Below the pieces are notes generated by a model. It saw only the letters and a list, made by a program, of their open reading frames with translations. It did no database searches and was not told the origin of the DNA. A DNA stretch of 64,000 nucleotides from Paenibacillus phoenicis. GTDB taxonomy: Bacteria > Bacillota > Bacilli > Paenibacillales > Paenibacillaceae. Each line of letters starts with the position of its first letter. Position 1 is the stretch's first letter. Positions 52,417 through 60,843 of the stretch are shown here, one piece after another. Location of the stretch: NCBI RefSeq assembly GCF_034718895.1, contig NZ_JAYERP010000001.1, positions 1,860,001 through 1,924,000 on the forward strand. Reading direction: 5' to 3'. The translations under genes were made by a program, and so were the position numbers.

Positions 52417-54141
52417 TTAATCCTCAATCGTCGACAAATCGCCGGCTGGGAGGTTGAGCTCCCAGGCTTTGAGCACGCGGCGCATGATCTTGCCGGAGCG
52501 GGTCTTGGGCAGTTTGTCTTTGAACTCGATTTCGCGCGGAGCGGCGTGGGCGGACAGCCCTTCCTTGACGAATTTGACGATTTCCGCCTTCAGTTCCTCG
52601 GACGGTGTGAAGCCCTCGCGCAGCGAGATAAACGCCTTGATGATCTCTCCGCGCACCGGATCCGGCTTGCCGATAACCCCTGCTTCCGCTACAGCTGGGT
52701 GCTCAACGAGCTTGCTCTCGACCTCAAACGGACCAATCCGTTCGCCGGAGGAGTTGATCACGTCGTCGATCCGGCCCTGGAACCAGAAGTACCCGTCCTC
52801 GTCCATGTAGGCCGTATCGCCGGAAATATACCAGCCCGGGATGCGGAAATACTCCTCATACTTCGGCGCGTTGTTCCAGATGAGCCGCATCACCGACGGC
52901 CATGGGGTGCGAATCGCCAGGTTCCCCATCCGATACGGCGGCAACTCCTTCCCATTATCGTCGATAATCGCCGCCTGAATGCCCGGCACCGGTCTGCCCA
53001 TAGACCCCGGTTTGATTGGCATCGACGGATAGTTGCAGATGAGCTGGCCGCCCGTTTCCGTCATCCACCAGGTGTCGTGGATGCGCCGGTTGTACACCTT
53101 CATCCCCCAGCGAACAACTTCTGGATTTAACGGCTCACCGACCGACAATACGTGACGCAGCGACGACAGATCATATTGCTTAATGATATCCTGTCCTGCA
53201 CCCATCAGCATCCGGAACGCAGTAGGCGCGCTGTACCAAACGGTGACTTTGTACTTCTGAATCGTTTCGTACCAATCCGCCGGGCTGAAGCGACCGCCGC
53301 GCACGACGTTGGTCACCCCATGCAGCCACGGGGCAAAAATACCGTAAGATGTGCCGGTTACCCATCCAGGGTCCGCCGTACACCAGTAAATGTCGTCTTC
53401 TCTCAGGTCCAACACGACATTGCCGGTATGATAATGCTGAATCATTGCGTTATGCACATGGTAAACGCCTTTAGGTTTGCCGGTTGAACCTGACGTATAA
53501 TGCAAAATTAAGCCATCTTCGCGGTTCACCCACTCGATTTCAGCCTCAGGGGATGCGGCTTCCATCTCCGCCTTATAATCTACAATACCGTCCCCAGCCT
53601 TCACATCGTCGCCTACAACGATGATCGTCCGCAGCGTCGGCAGCTCTTCACGCTTCACCCGCGGCAGCAACGCCGACGTCGTGACGAGCACAACCGCGCC
53701 GCTGTCCTCCAAGCGATCCTTGACCGCCGTTTCCATAAACGCCTCAAACAACGGACCAACAACCGCACCAACTTTAAGCGTGCCCAATACACTCACATAG
53801 AGCTCCGGCGTCCGCGGCATAAAGACGAAGACCCGATCCCCCTTCGTGATTCCGTATTTGCGCAGCACGTTAGCAAATCGGTTCGTCAGCCCCTGCATGT
53901 CCTCGTACGTATACGACTCCTCGCGTGTCGGATCGCTGAACAACAGCGCTACGCGCGAGCCCTTGCCCGCATCGACATGGCGGTCGATCGCCTCGTAAGC
54001 CATGTTGACTTTGCCAGTGACGTACCAGGAGAACTTCTTCTCGACATCCTCCCACTTAAAGTTCTTATACGCCTCTTCGTAGTTGCCCATATTGGACGAC
54101 GGAACGCCCGATGAAATGACTTCCCCTTGCAGTTGACTCAT
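52417..54141 (-). CDS. acsA: Acetyl-CoA synthetase (AMP-forming)
   Basis: 574 aa from ATG 54141 (AAGGGAGG, 8-9 nt); the frame is open 45 codons upstream but those lie in the leader. Converts acetate + ATP + CoA to acetyl-CoA. ANL-superfamily motifs: YTSGSTGKPKGVYH (P-loop), WVTGTSYGIFAPWLHG, DTWWMTETGG (adenylation), ISGDTAYMDEDGYFWFQGRIDDVI, and the acetylatable lysine motif PKTRSGKIMRR (Lys before IMRR), the target of AcuA acetylation. Divergent from acuA, as in B. subtilis. The short AcsA form (~570 aa) is typical of Bacillales. Confidence 0.95.
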   Translation of the reverse strand: MSQLQGEVISSGVPSSNMGNYEEAYKNFKWEDVEKKFSWYVTGKVNMAYEAIDRHVDAGKGSRVALLFSDPTREESYTYEDMQGLTNRFANVLRKYGITKGDRVFVFMPRTPELYVSVLGTLKVGAVVGPLFEAFMETAVKDRLEDSGAVVLVTTSALLPRVKREELPTLRTIIVVGDDVKAGDGIVDYKAEMEAASPEAEIEWVNREDGLILHYTSGSTGKPKGVYHVHNAMIQHYHTGNVVLDLREDDIYWCTADPGWVTGTSYGIFAPWLHGVTNVVRGGRFSPADWYETIQKYKVTVWYSAPTAFRMLMGAGQDIIKQYDLSSLRHVLSVGEPLNPEVVRWGMKVYNRRIHDTWWMTETGGQLICNYPSMPIKPGSMGRPVPGIQAAIIDDNGKELPPYRMGNLAIRTPWPSVMRLIWNNAPKYEEYFRIPGWYISGDTAYMDEDGYFWFQGRIDDVINSSGERIGPFEVESKLVEHPAVAEAGVIGKPDPVRGEIIKAFISLREGFTPSEELKAEIVKFVKEGLSAHAAPREIEFKDKLPKTRSGKIMRRVLKAWELNLPAGDLSTIED

Positions 54142-54194
54142 CGTTTCATCCTCCCTTAATCTTTGGAAATCTCCAAGCAATAGATCAAAGTTTA

Positions 54195-54208
54195 TGAAAA
54201 CGGATACA
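54195..54208. promoter_or_regulatory. cre-like site in the acsA leader
   Basis: TGAAAACGGATACA agrees with the CcpA operator consensus TGWAANCGNTNWCA at all but one position. Its core AAAACGGAT is mirrored by ATCCGTTTT at 54255-54263. The ccpA gene itself lies 3 kb away and acsA is a known CcpA target in Bacillus. The rest of the 312-bp acsA-acuA gap shows no ORF. Confidence 0.45.
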
Positions 54209-54453
54209 TAGCAACGTAAGTTGAAAGCTTTGTTCAGCGTCATGGGTGAGGGCATCCGTTTTGATCGAAAAAGCAACGACAGAACTTAAACGATTGAGGT
54301 GGTTTTCGAGGACAACGATCACATCAGCGGACTGAAAATGTGAAAATTTTATGTCGGAGAACATTATAGCACACGTTTTCGCGCACAGGCTACACTTTTC
54401 ATTTTTTCTTTTTTCTGTTATAAGTGAGGGGAACGAGCAAAGGAGGCGGTTCC

Positions 54454-55086
54454 ATGGAACATAAAAAAACGTATATCCGCCACACCCTGCCCCATCAGCA
54501 ACGTGAGATTGTTGTGGAAGGACCCGTATCCCCTTCCCATCTCCAAACCTTAAAAATGCATCCCGATCTGGACGCATTCCGCAAGCCTGCAGATCAACAT
54601 GCCGCGCTGGTGGAAATTGCCGGACTTCCAGAGGGACGTATCATCCTGGCCCGGGAGGATTCGACCATTGTAGGATACGTCACCTTTCACTATCCCGACG
54701 AGATGGAGAGGTGGTCCCAGGGCAATATGCCCGACCTGATCGAGCTGGGAGCCATCGAAGTGGCCGACGACTATCGGTCGCTCGGAATCGGATCGAAAAT
54801 GATCCGCACGGCATTTGAAGACGAACAGATGGAGAAATACATCGTCTTTACGACCGAATATTATTGGCATTGGGATTTGAAAAACAGCGGGCTATCCGTA
54901 TGGGAATACCGCAGCATGATGGAACGGCTGATGAAGACGGTCGACATGGTCTGGTATGCTACCGACGACCCGGAAATTTGCTCCCATCCGGCTAACTGCT
55001 TGATGGTGCGGATCGGTAAGGAGGTTCCTTTGTCCTCCGAGGAGCAGTTTGACCGGATTCGTTTTCAGCAGCGTTTCATGTACTGA
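54454..55086 (+). CDS. acuA: AcuA, protein acetyltransferase acting on acetyl-CoA synthetase
   Basis: 210 aa from ATG 54454 (AAAGGAGG, 7 nt). GNAT fold with the acetyl-CoA loop DDYRSLGIGSKMI (~110-122) preceded by LIELGAIEVA; C-terminal FDRIRFQQRFMY. AcuA inactivates AcsA by acetylating its active-site lysine, and AcuC reverses it. Length equals that of B. subtilis AcuA. Divergent from acsA, 28 bp before acuC. The acuB gene usually between them is absent. Confidence 0.93.
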   Translation: MEHKKTYIRHTLPHQQREIVVEGPVSPSHLQTLKMHPDLDAFRKPADQHAALVEIAGLPEGRIILAREDSTIVGYVTFHYPDEMERWSQGNMPDLIELGAIEVADDYRSLGIGSKMIRTAFEDEQMEKYIVFTTEYYWHWDLKNSGLSVWEYRSMMERLMKTVDMVWYATDDPEICSHPANCLMVRIGKEVPLSSEEQFDRIRFQQRFMY

Positions 55087-55114
55087 CAGTTAAAAAGGAA
55101 GGCGTGATGAATCC

Positions 55115-56293
55115 ATGCCTGGAAGCGCTTTATTTGTCCACCATGAACAGGCGATGAACTACCGGTTTCACGACGGCCATCCTTTCCATCCGATCCGGCT
55201 GGAATTGACGATGGACTTGCTGCAGGATCTGGGCGCGCTAACGCCGCAGCAAATGCACCTGTCGCGCCCGGCAACCGACGAGGAATTGCTATGGATCCAT
55301 CAGCCGGCGTACGTTGAAGCGGTTAAGCAGCTGAGCCGCCCGAATCCTGAGGCGGACTGGATCACGCGCGGCGAGCAGTTCGGGCTGTTGGACGAGGATA
55401 CGCCGTATTTTCCCGGCATGCATGAAGCGGCAACCTGGGTCGTCGGAGGAACGATTACAGCCGTAGAGACCGTGCTCTCCGGCTCCACAACCCACGCCCT
55501 GCACCTCGGCGGCGGCCTGCATCACGCCCTGTCGGCTAAAGCCGCCGGCTTCTGCGTCTACAACGATGCTGCAGTGGCTATTGACTATGCCCGCCGCAAG
55601 TACGGCGCACGCGTCCTGTACGTCGATACGGACGTCCACCACGGAGACGGGGTGCAGTGGAGCTTCTATTCAGACCCCGATGTTTGCACTTATTCCATCC
55701 ATGAGACGGGAAAATATTTATTCCCAGGCACCGGCTTCCTGACGGAGCGCGGCGAGCATCAAGGCTATGGCGCCTGCATGAATCTGCCGCTCCAGCCTTA
55801 TACGGAAGACGCCTCCTGGATGGAATGCTTCGAGGAGTCGATCCGGCGATTAGCCGCGCATTTCCGGCCGGATGTGATCGTCAGCCTGCACGGCTGCGAT
55901 GCCCATGCGCTGGACCCGCTGTCGCATATGCACTGTAGCATGGCGATCTACCGCGATATGCCGGCGATCCTGCACGAGCTGGCCCATACGTATTGCGAGG
56001 GACGCTGGGTTGCGATGGGCGGCGGCGGTTATGATTTATGGCGGGTCGTCCCGCGGGCGTGGAGCTTGCTGTGGCTGGAGATGAGCGATCATCCGTTGAT
56101 CGCTTCCCTGCGCCGCAACCCGCTGCTTCCGCTGCCGCAAGCCTGGATCGACCGCTGGCAGCCGCAGACCCCGTTCCAGCTTCCTGCCGCTTGGCTTGAC
56201 GACCTGTCCCATTGGGAGGGCATCCCCCGCCGGGCGGAAATTACAGCAAAAAACCGCGAGAGTCTCGCGGTCGCTTTACAGGATTATCCCTAA
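55115..56293 (+). CDS. acuC: AcuC, class I histone-deacetylase-family protein deacetylase
   Basis: 392 aa. HDAC fold with zinc ligands in YVDTDVHHGDGVQW (Asp/His) and LHGCDAHALDPL (Asp), the charge-relay LHLGGGLHHALSAKAAGFCVYNDAAVAI and the transition-state Tyr region MGGGGYDLWRVVPRAW. Deacetylates and reactivates AcsA. AAGGAAGG lies ~14 nt upstream of ATG 55115; an out-of-frame ATG intervenes. Confidence 0.93.
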   Translation: MPGSALFVHHEQAMNYRFHDGHPFHPIRLELTMDLLQDLGALTPQQMHLSRPATDEELLWIHQPAYVEAVKQLSRPNPEADWITRGEQFGLLDEDTPYFPGMHEAATWVVGGTITAVETVLSGSTTHALHLGGGLHHALSAKAAGFCVYNDAAVAIDYARRKYGARVLYVDTDVHHGDGVQWSFYSDPDVCTYSIHETGKYLFPGTGFLTERGEHQGYGACMNLPLQPYTEDASWMECFEESIRRLAAHFRPDVIVSLHGCDAHALDPLSHMHCSMAIYRDMPAILHELAHTYCEGRWVAMGGGGYDLWRVVPRAWSLLWLEMSDHPLIASLRRNPLLPLPQAWIDRWQPQTPFQLPAAWLDDLSHWEGIPRRAEITAKNRESLAVALQDYP

Positions 56294-56294
56294 T

Positions 56295-56327
56295 ACTCAG
56301 GTGGGGCTGGCTGAACCCCGCCTGAGT
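56295..56327. terminator. Bidirectional terminator between acuC and mtnN
   Basis: ACTCAGG.GGGG (56295-56306) / CCCC.CCTGAGT (56316-56327) followed by T-rich tract. Confidence 0.8.
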
Positions 56328-56329
56328 TT

Positions 56330-57049
56330 TTATTTTTTCAGCTCACCCACATGCTGGACCATGTCATTGAGAATGGCAAACGAACGCTGGGCCGCCAGCG
56401 CGGTAAACTCAGCAAAATTCACATCCGCAGAGCCGTCCGCCTTGTCCGAAATGGAGCGGAGTACAATAAACGGCACCCCGTTCCGTTGGCATACCTGGGC
56501 GAGCGCCGCCCCTTCCATTTCGACGCAAGCGCCGTCCAGCTCCCCGTATAGAACCGAGCTAACAAATTCCGGATCCGCGATAAACTGGTCGCCGGACAGC
56601 ACCCGTCCGACCCGATATTGATGGTCCGTGCACTGTCGGGCGCAGGCCTGATCTGCCAAGCGGATGAGCCCGGGGTCAGCCGGAAAGTCGGAGACGTCCT
56701 GGTACGGCGTAATGCCGCGCGCAAAGCCCAGCGGCCGCACGTCCATATCGTGCTGCTGGCAAGTTGAAGAGATGACGATGTCACCTACGTTCAGCTCGGG
56801 ATGCACTGCTCCAGCCACCCCGGTAAACCAGATCGTATCCGCTCCAAAACGGTCGATCAGGACTTGCGTTGTGGCTGCGGCATTCACTTTGCCGACGCCG
56901 GATTTACACACCACCACGTCCTGCCCATGGAGTACGCCCTTGACGAAACGTGCCCCAGCCGCGTCAACCGCCTCCTGGTGCTCCACCTTTTCGAGCAGCA
57001 ACGCAATTTCTTCATCCATGGCCCCCATCAGGCCAATCGTATTGTACAT
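56330..57049 (-). CDS. mtnN: 5'-methylthioadenosine/S-adenosylhomocysteine nucleosidase
   Basis: 239 aa. Hydrolyses MTA and SAH to adenine plus the thioribose or ribosyl-homocysteine in the methyl cycle. Catalytic and binding residues visible: Glu in GAMDEEI (residue ~13), SGVGKVNAA, GVAGAVHP, CVEMEGAALAQV (ribose-binding Glu/Met) and the general-acid Asp in SISDKADGSADV. Typical length (~230 aa). Start ATG 57049 after GGAGGGAG. Confidence 0.92.
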   Translation of the reverse strand: MYNTIGLMGAMDEEIALLLEKVEHQEAVDAAGARFVKGVLHGQDVVVCKSGVGKVNAAATTQVLIDRFGADTIWFTGVAGAVHPELNVGDIVISSTCQQHDMDVRPLGFARGITPYQDVSDFPADPGLIRLADQACARQCTDHQYRVGRVLSGDQFIADPEFVSSVLYGELDGACVEMEGAALAQVCQRNGVPFIVLRSISDKADGSADVNFAEFTALAAQRSFAILNDMVQHVGELKK

Positions 57050-57125
57050 GGTTCATTACTCCCTCCGATACTCCCGTTCATCCGTGCGGACAAGTTGTAT
57101 CGCCCTGTATTTCCTCAAAATGCTC

Positions 57126-57154
57126 AAAAAAGCTCCTTATGCAAGGAGCTTTTT
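57126..57154. terminator. ccpA terminator
   Basis: AAAAAGCTCCTT (57126-57137) ATGC AAGGAGCTTTTT; compact perfect stem. Confidence 0.85.
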
Positions 57155-57232
57155 GTCCGTTGTTAACCTTTTTCATATATATCTATGTGTTACATATCTC
57201 TCTAAGCCGAAACACCTATAGCAACCGAAGCC

Positions 57233-58237
57233 TTACAGGTGGCTAACAGACAAGCGTAAGATCGTCTCGTGCGGCAAAATCACCCGAGGGTTCTCAACCG
57301 TTTCCTTCTTCATCAGCTTCGTCAGTAAACGCATCGCTACCGCACCAAGGTCGTACATCGGCTGAGCGACCGTCGTCAGCTGAGGACGCACCATCGAAGC
57401 CATACGGATGTTATCCACGCTGATGATCGAGAAATCATCCGGCACCTTCAAGCCTTCGTCCTGAATGCTGTGGATGGCGCCAATCGCCATTTCATCCGTT
57501 GCGGCGAAGATCGCTGTCGGCCGTTTCTTCAGCCCCAGGAAATACTTCATCGCTTCCACGCCGGATTCATAACGATAGTTGCCGATCCGCACCAGATCCT
57601 CTTGGTACCGAATGCCCGCTGTTTCCAACGCACGCTTGTACCCCTGGAATCTGGCATAGCCGTTCGCCGGATCCTGCAACGTTCCGCTAATCATCGCGAT
57701 TTCGCGGTGCCCATGGCGGATCAGCGTGCTAACTGCGTCAAACGCTGCGGCTTCATGATCAATATCCACGGATGGATATTGGCCGTTCTCGTCACTCGTT
57801 GCGCACAGCACAATGGGTACCGCAGACGTCTGGAACGCTTGAATATGCTCCTCCGTTACGGTTCCGCCCATGAACAGGAGCCCGTCCACTTGCTTCTCGA
57901 GCAAGGTGTTGATGACGCGAATCTCCTTCTCTTTCCGTTTGTCGGCATTACACAAAATAATGTTATAGTGATACATGTTCGCAATATCTTCGATGCCCCG
58001 AGCGATTTCTGCAAAAATCGAATTCGAAATATCGGGGATAACCACGCCTACAGTGGTGGTCTTCTTGCTGGCAAGCCCCCTGGCTACGGCATTGGGCCGG
58101 TAGCCTAACCGTTCTATCGCTTCGTAAACCTTTTTCCGGGTCTGCGGTTTCACATTCGGATTGTTATTGACAACCCGGGAAACCGTGGCCATCGAGACGC
58201 CTGCTTCACGTGCCACATCATAAATGGTAACCGTCAC
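57233..58237 (-). CDS. ccpA: Catabolite control protein A
   Basis: 334 aa LacI/GalR-family regulator. LacI HTH with hinge: [20 protein letters not shown] (1-22) and [15 protein letters not shown] (~46-60). CcpA-like core: [55 protein letters not shown] and HETILRLSV, which contact HPr-Ser-P/Crh. Represses or activates carbon-catabolite genes at cre sites, including acsA. Position downstream of acsA-acu matches B. subtilis. Confidence 0.94.
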   Translation of the reverse strand: MTVTIYDVAREAGVSMATVSRVVNNNPNVKPQTRKKVYEAIERLGYRPNAVARGLASKKTTTVGVVIPDISNSIFAEIARGIEDIANMYHYNIILCNADKRKEKEIRVINTLLEKQVDGLLFMGGTVTEEHIQAFQTSAVPIVLCATSDENGQYPSVDIDHEAAAFDAVSTLIRHGHREIAMISGTLQDPANGYARFQGYKRALETAGIRYQEDLVRIGNYRYESGVEAMKYFLGLKKRPTAIFAATDEMAIGAIHSIQDEGLKVPDDFSIISVDNIRMASMVRPQLTTVAQPMYDLGAVAMRLLTKLMKKETVENPRVILPHETILRLSVSHL

Positions 58238-58350
58238 ATTCTTCTCTCCATTGCCAATAGATTTTCACTCATTCATCCGGTAAAGATCCAGAGCTTCAAT
58301 TAAATTTATGATACGACAAAATACTACTTAATGCAATGATAACGCTTCAC

Positions 58351-58692
58351 TCAGCGCAAAATCTCTTCCAACGCCGACTTCGTGATCTTGGAATGGGACG
58401 TGTGCCAAACGGCTTGTCCATCTTTAATCAGGATCGCTTGTGGGGATTCATGCTTGACGCCAAGCCGCTCGGCTGCCTCGTTAGATACGTCTCGGTTCTC
58501 GATGACGTAAATCAGCCCGTATGTAACGTCTTCGCGCGGAGTCCCGTTTAAATAAGCCTCCGCTTCCTTATGCGCCCCGGCACTGATCGGGCAGCGGGTA
58601 CTGTGCTTGAATAGCAACAACGGCTGGTTTGAGGAGCGTTCCAAAGCATCGTTCAGCTCCTGGATCGATTGTATTCTCATCCATTTGGACAT
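58351..58692 (-). CDS. brxC: Monothiol bacilliredoxin BrxC (YtxJ)
   Basis: 113 aa thioredoxin-fold protein. Active site STRCPIS (Cys34) as in YtxJ, which debacillithiolates proteins in the bacillithiol system; KHESPQAILIKDGQAVWHTSHSKIT carries the conserved cis-Pro region. Near ccpA as in B. subtilis (ccpA-aroA-ytxJ), though the DAHP synthase gene between them is missing here. Implies a bacillithiol-producing host. Confidence 0.92.
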   Translation of the reverse strand: MSKWMRIQSIQELNDALERSSNQPLLLFKHSTRCPISAGAHKEAEAYLNGTPREDVTYGLIYVIENRDVSNEAAERLGVKHESPQAILIKDGQAVWHTSHSKITKSALEEILR

Positions 58693-58814
58693 GACAACTC
58701 ATCCCTTTTTGTTCGAATAAGAATCTCCAGATGTTCTGTTGATATCTTAACAAAAAGAGAAATGAAAATACAACTTTTATTTACAAAATGATTTGCAAAA
58801 ATCGAGTAAAATCG

Positions 58815-59258
58815 TCAATTAGCCTTGGAAAGTTGTCGATTCTTGACATATTTAGACAATTGGGATAGACGTTTGGAGATTTCGTTCATCCAGTCCAGAT
58901 CGCCCAGGTTCTTGGCTCCGCCGTACAGATCCAGCAGCATGTTGATTCGTTCTTCGCATTGCTGCTCCAGCAGACCTTCAAAGGATTCGTTATCCGTCCC
59001 GTCCCACTGACGATAGATGCTGAAGATCAAGTCAGCCAGCTCGTTCCGCTCGGTAAAATAAATGCGGCCGCTCGGCGGCTCCTTCTTGAGCTCGGTCAGC
59101 AGGTCCGTCAAATTCGACTTCACCTCGGGAAGCACCTCGTAGAAGTCGCAGTCTTCACACTCGTAAATTGGAACGCGCTCGATTTCATAGATTCCTTCAA
59201 AAATGACCAGCCTGAAGCCCAGGTTCATCATTTTCCCGCACTGACAGTGCTTACGCAC
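58815..59258 (-). CDS. Conserved hypothetical protein with N-terminal zinc motif
   Basis: 147 aa. CQCGKMM and, 25 residues later, YECEDCDFYEVLPEVK form a four-cysteine (CxC...CxxC) zinc-ribbon-like head; the rest is helical and acidic (LTDLLTELKKEPPSGRIYFTERNELADLIFSIYRQW; MNEISKRLSQLSKYVKNRQL). Not recognised as a named family; resembles YgiT-like zinc-finger proteins only in the head. Monocistronic. Confidence 0.7.
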   Translation of the reverse strand: MRKHCQCGKMMNLGFRLVIFEGIYEIERVPIYECEDCDFYEVLPEVKSNLTDLLTELKKEPPSGRIYFTERNELADLIFSIYRQWDGTDNESFEGLLEQQCEERINMLLDLYGGAKNLGDLDWMNEISKRLSQLSKYVKNRQLSKAN

Positions 59259-59605
59259 AGTACCACCTCATCTTAGTCCTCTGCATTTTTAGTTCCGATG
59301 ATTTTGTTAGATATAAGTAAGCCCTTCGTATCGGAGCCTCCGCTGCCTTAGATTGCTAGAATATTCCACACCGCTCTTTGCAGCTCGTGACTTTTGACGT
59401 GCACCGATAGACGTTTTTGATAGGATATGGTTCTTATTCGACCCGTCTGCGAGAATCTCCTTCTGTTAGCAAAAGGCACTTTAAATTCCCATATTTGGAA
59501 GGCTTTCAGAAGCCGCCGGGCATAGGAATAGTCATCATTTTTGATACAATTAAAATATTGAATCGAATTTTCGTCAAGTACCATAAAAGACAGGAGGAGT
59601 TGGAT
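59259..59605. other. Intergenic region upstream of the PfpI-family gene
   Basis: 347 bp containing both promoters of divergent genes. A TACAAT-type -10 lies near 59544. No ORF with a ribosome site, no clear riboswitch fold recognised. Confidence 0.4.
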
Positions 59606-60133
59606 TTGAGATTAATTGGCAAAAAGATCGTTGCCTTAGTAGATGAAGAGTTCGAGGATTTGGAGCTATGGTACCCTATTTACCGCGTTCGCGAAGAGGG
59701 AGCGGAGGTGCATCTGGCCGGCCCGGTGAAAGGCAAAAAATACATCGGCAAATATGGCGTCCCCGCCGTAGCGGAATTTGCCTTCGAGGAAATCGATGCC
59801 AGCGCATATGACGGGATTCTTGTCCCCGGCGGCTGGGCGCCGGACAAGCTTCGCCGCTACGACAAGGTGCTCCAGCTCGTCCGCGAGCTGCACCAAGCGA
59901 AGAAGCCGATCGGGCAAATCTGCCACGCCGGCTGGGTGCTCATCTCCGCCGGGATCTTGAAAGGCGTGACCGTAACATCCACGCCAGGCATCCGCGACGA
60001 TATGCGAAACGCCGGCGCGATTTGGGTCGACGAGCCCGTCGTCGTGGACGGACACATCATCTCGGCCCGCCGCCCGCCGGACTTGCCGGCTTACGGCAAA
60101 GCGTTCGTGGATGCGGTGGCGAGTCAGCGGTAA
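59606..60133 (+). CDS. DJ-1/PfpI family protein (type 1 glutamine amidotransferase-like)
   Basis: 175 aa from TTG 59606, chosen for AGGAGG 8 nt upstream; no ATG is available in frame near the domain start. PfpI/YraA-like: KKIVALVDEEFEDLELWYPIYRVREEGAEVHLAG, DGILVPGGWAPDKLRR, nucleophile elbow GQICHAGWVLISAG (Cys-His) and DDMRNAGAIWVDEPVVVDGHIISARRPPDLPAYGKAF. The family includes intracellular proteases and stress-related deglycases. Monocistronic. Confidence 0.88.
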   Translation: MRLIGKKIVALVDEEFEDLELWYPIYRVREEGAEVHLAGPVKGKKYIGKYGVPAVAEFAFEEIDASAYDGILVPGGWAPDKLRRYDKVLQLVRELHQAKKPIGQICHAGWVLISAGILKGVTVTSTPGIRDDMRNAGAIWVDEPVVVDGHIISARRPPDLPAYGKAFVDAVASQR

Positions 60134-60340
60134 CGGTGTGTGTGAGGCAGTGAGTGAGCGGGTGCGGTGTGAGGTAGAAGCGTGTGGTGCAGTGCGGTGT
60201 GCGGTGACGGTGTACGGGAGCCACGTGCGCTAACGGTGCGCCGAAGTGGCGTGTAGATGCCGTGTGTGGAACGGCATGCGGTGCGGTGAGCGGTAGTGGC
60301 GTGCGGCAGTGATGTGCCGCTCCCCCGCCGGCACCCTACT
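60134..60340. repeat. GT-rich low-complexity tract
   Basis: Degenerate repeats of GTGCGGTG, GTGTGAGG and GCGGTGAC. The plus strand is almost devoid of runs of A or C. No gene. Confidence 0.65.
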
Positions 60341-60441
60341 ATGGTTAAGCAGTCGGGAGCTGTGGCACCAAGCACGGAGCAGCAGCTAGTGGCGGACGGA
60401 TACTATCTACACCTGCAACTAACCTTCACCTGCTTCCGCCA

Positions 60442-60624
60442 AGTGTAAAAGTGCAGTCTAATCCCTTCGAACTTCCCGAATTTCGAGATTCAAATGCAAA
60501 AGTGCAGTTCAGATCGGCTTAAAAGCTCGTATTAGGCCCGATTTCCTCAATATCTACTGCACTTTTGCATTTCAACTAGCCGTTCGGGGCATGTTCGACA
60601 AAAACCGCCTGCACTTTTACATCT
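60442..60624. repeat. Dispersed nested inverted-repeat element, copy 2 (TGYAAAAGTGCAG family)
   Basis: Outer arms TGTAAAAGTGCAGT (60444-60457) and CCTGCACTTTTACAT (60608-60622); inner arms AAATGCAAAAGTGCAGTT (60492-60509) and ACTGCACTTTTGCATTT (60556-60572). Outer arms carry GTAAAA, inner arms GCAAAA. Arm-to-arm spacing is ~50 bp on each side. Same family as 4785-4920. Confidence 0.8.
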
Positions 60625-60634
60625 CAGCGAGGGA

Positions 60635-60790
60635 AGTTAGTGCGGAGTGAGTGCGAAGCTAGTGCAAACAAGCGAATCGAGCGCGAAACGAGCACGATGC
60701 GAGCAGAGCCAACGCAAAGCGAGCGAAGCCATCGCCGAAGCGAGCGCGAAGCATTGCAGCGCAACCGCACGCCAAGGCGCAGCATAAACA
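60635..60790. repeat. GCGA/GAAGC-rich low-complexity tract
   Basis: Irregular repeats such as AGTGAGTGCGAAGCTAGTGC, GCGAGCGAAGCC and GAAGCGAGCGCGAAGC between the dispersed element and the ptsI terminator. Non-coding. Confidence 0.6.
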
Positions 60791-60795
60791 AAACA

Positions 60796-60836
60796 AGGCC
60801 GTCCCTGGTGTCGATCCTGACCCGAAGGGACGGCCT
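60796..60836. terminator. ptsI terminator
   Basis: AGGCCGTCCCT (60796-60806) / AGGGACGGCCT (60826-60836), with A-rich sequence to the left. Confidence 0.8.
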
Positions 60837-60843
60837 GTATTGT

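Noticed and set aside
54142-54276. 45-codon N-terminal extension of acsA
   Set aside because: Hydrophobic, unlike any acetyl-CoA synthetase, and upstream of the only good ribosome site; treated as leader.
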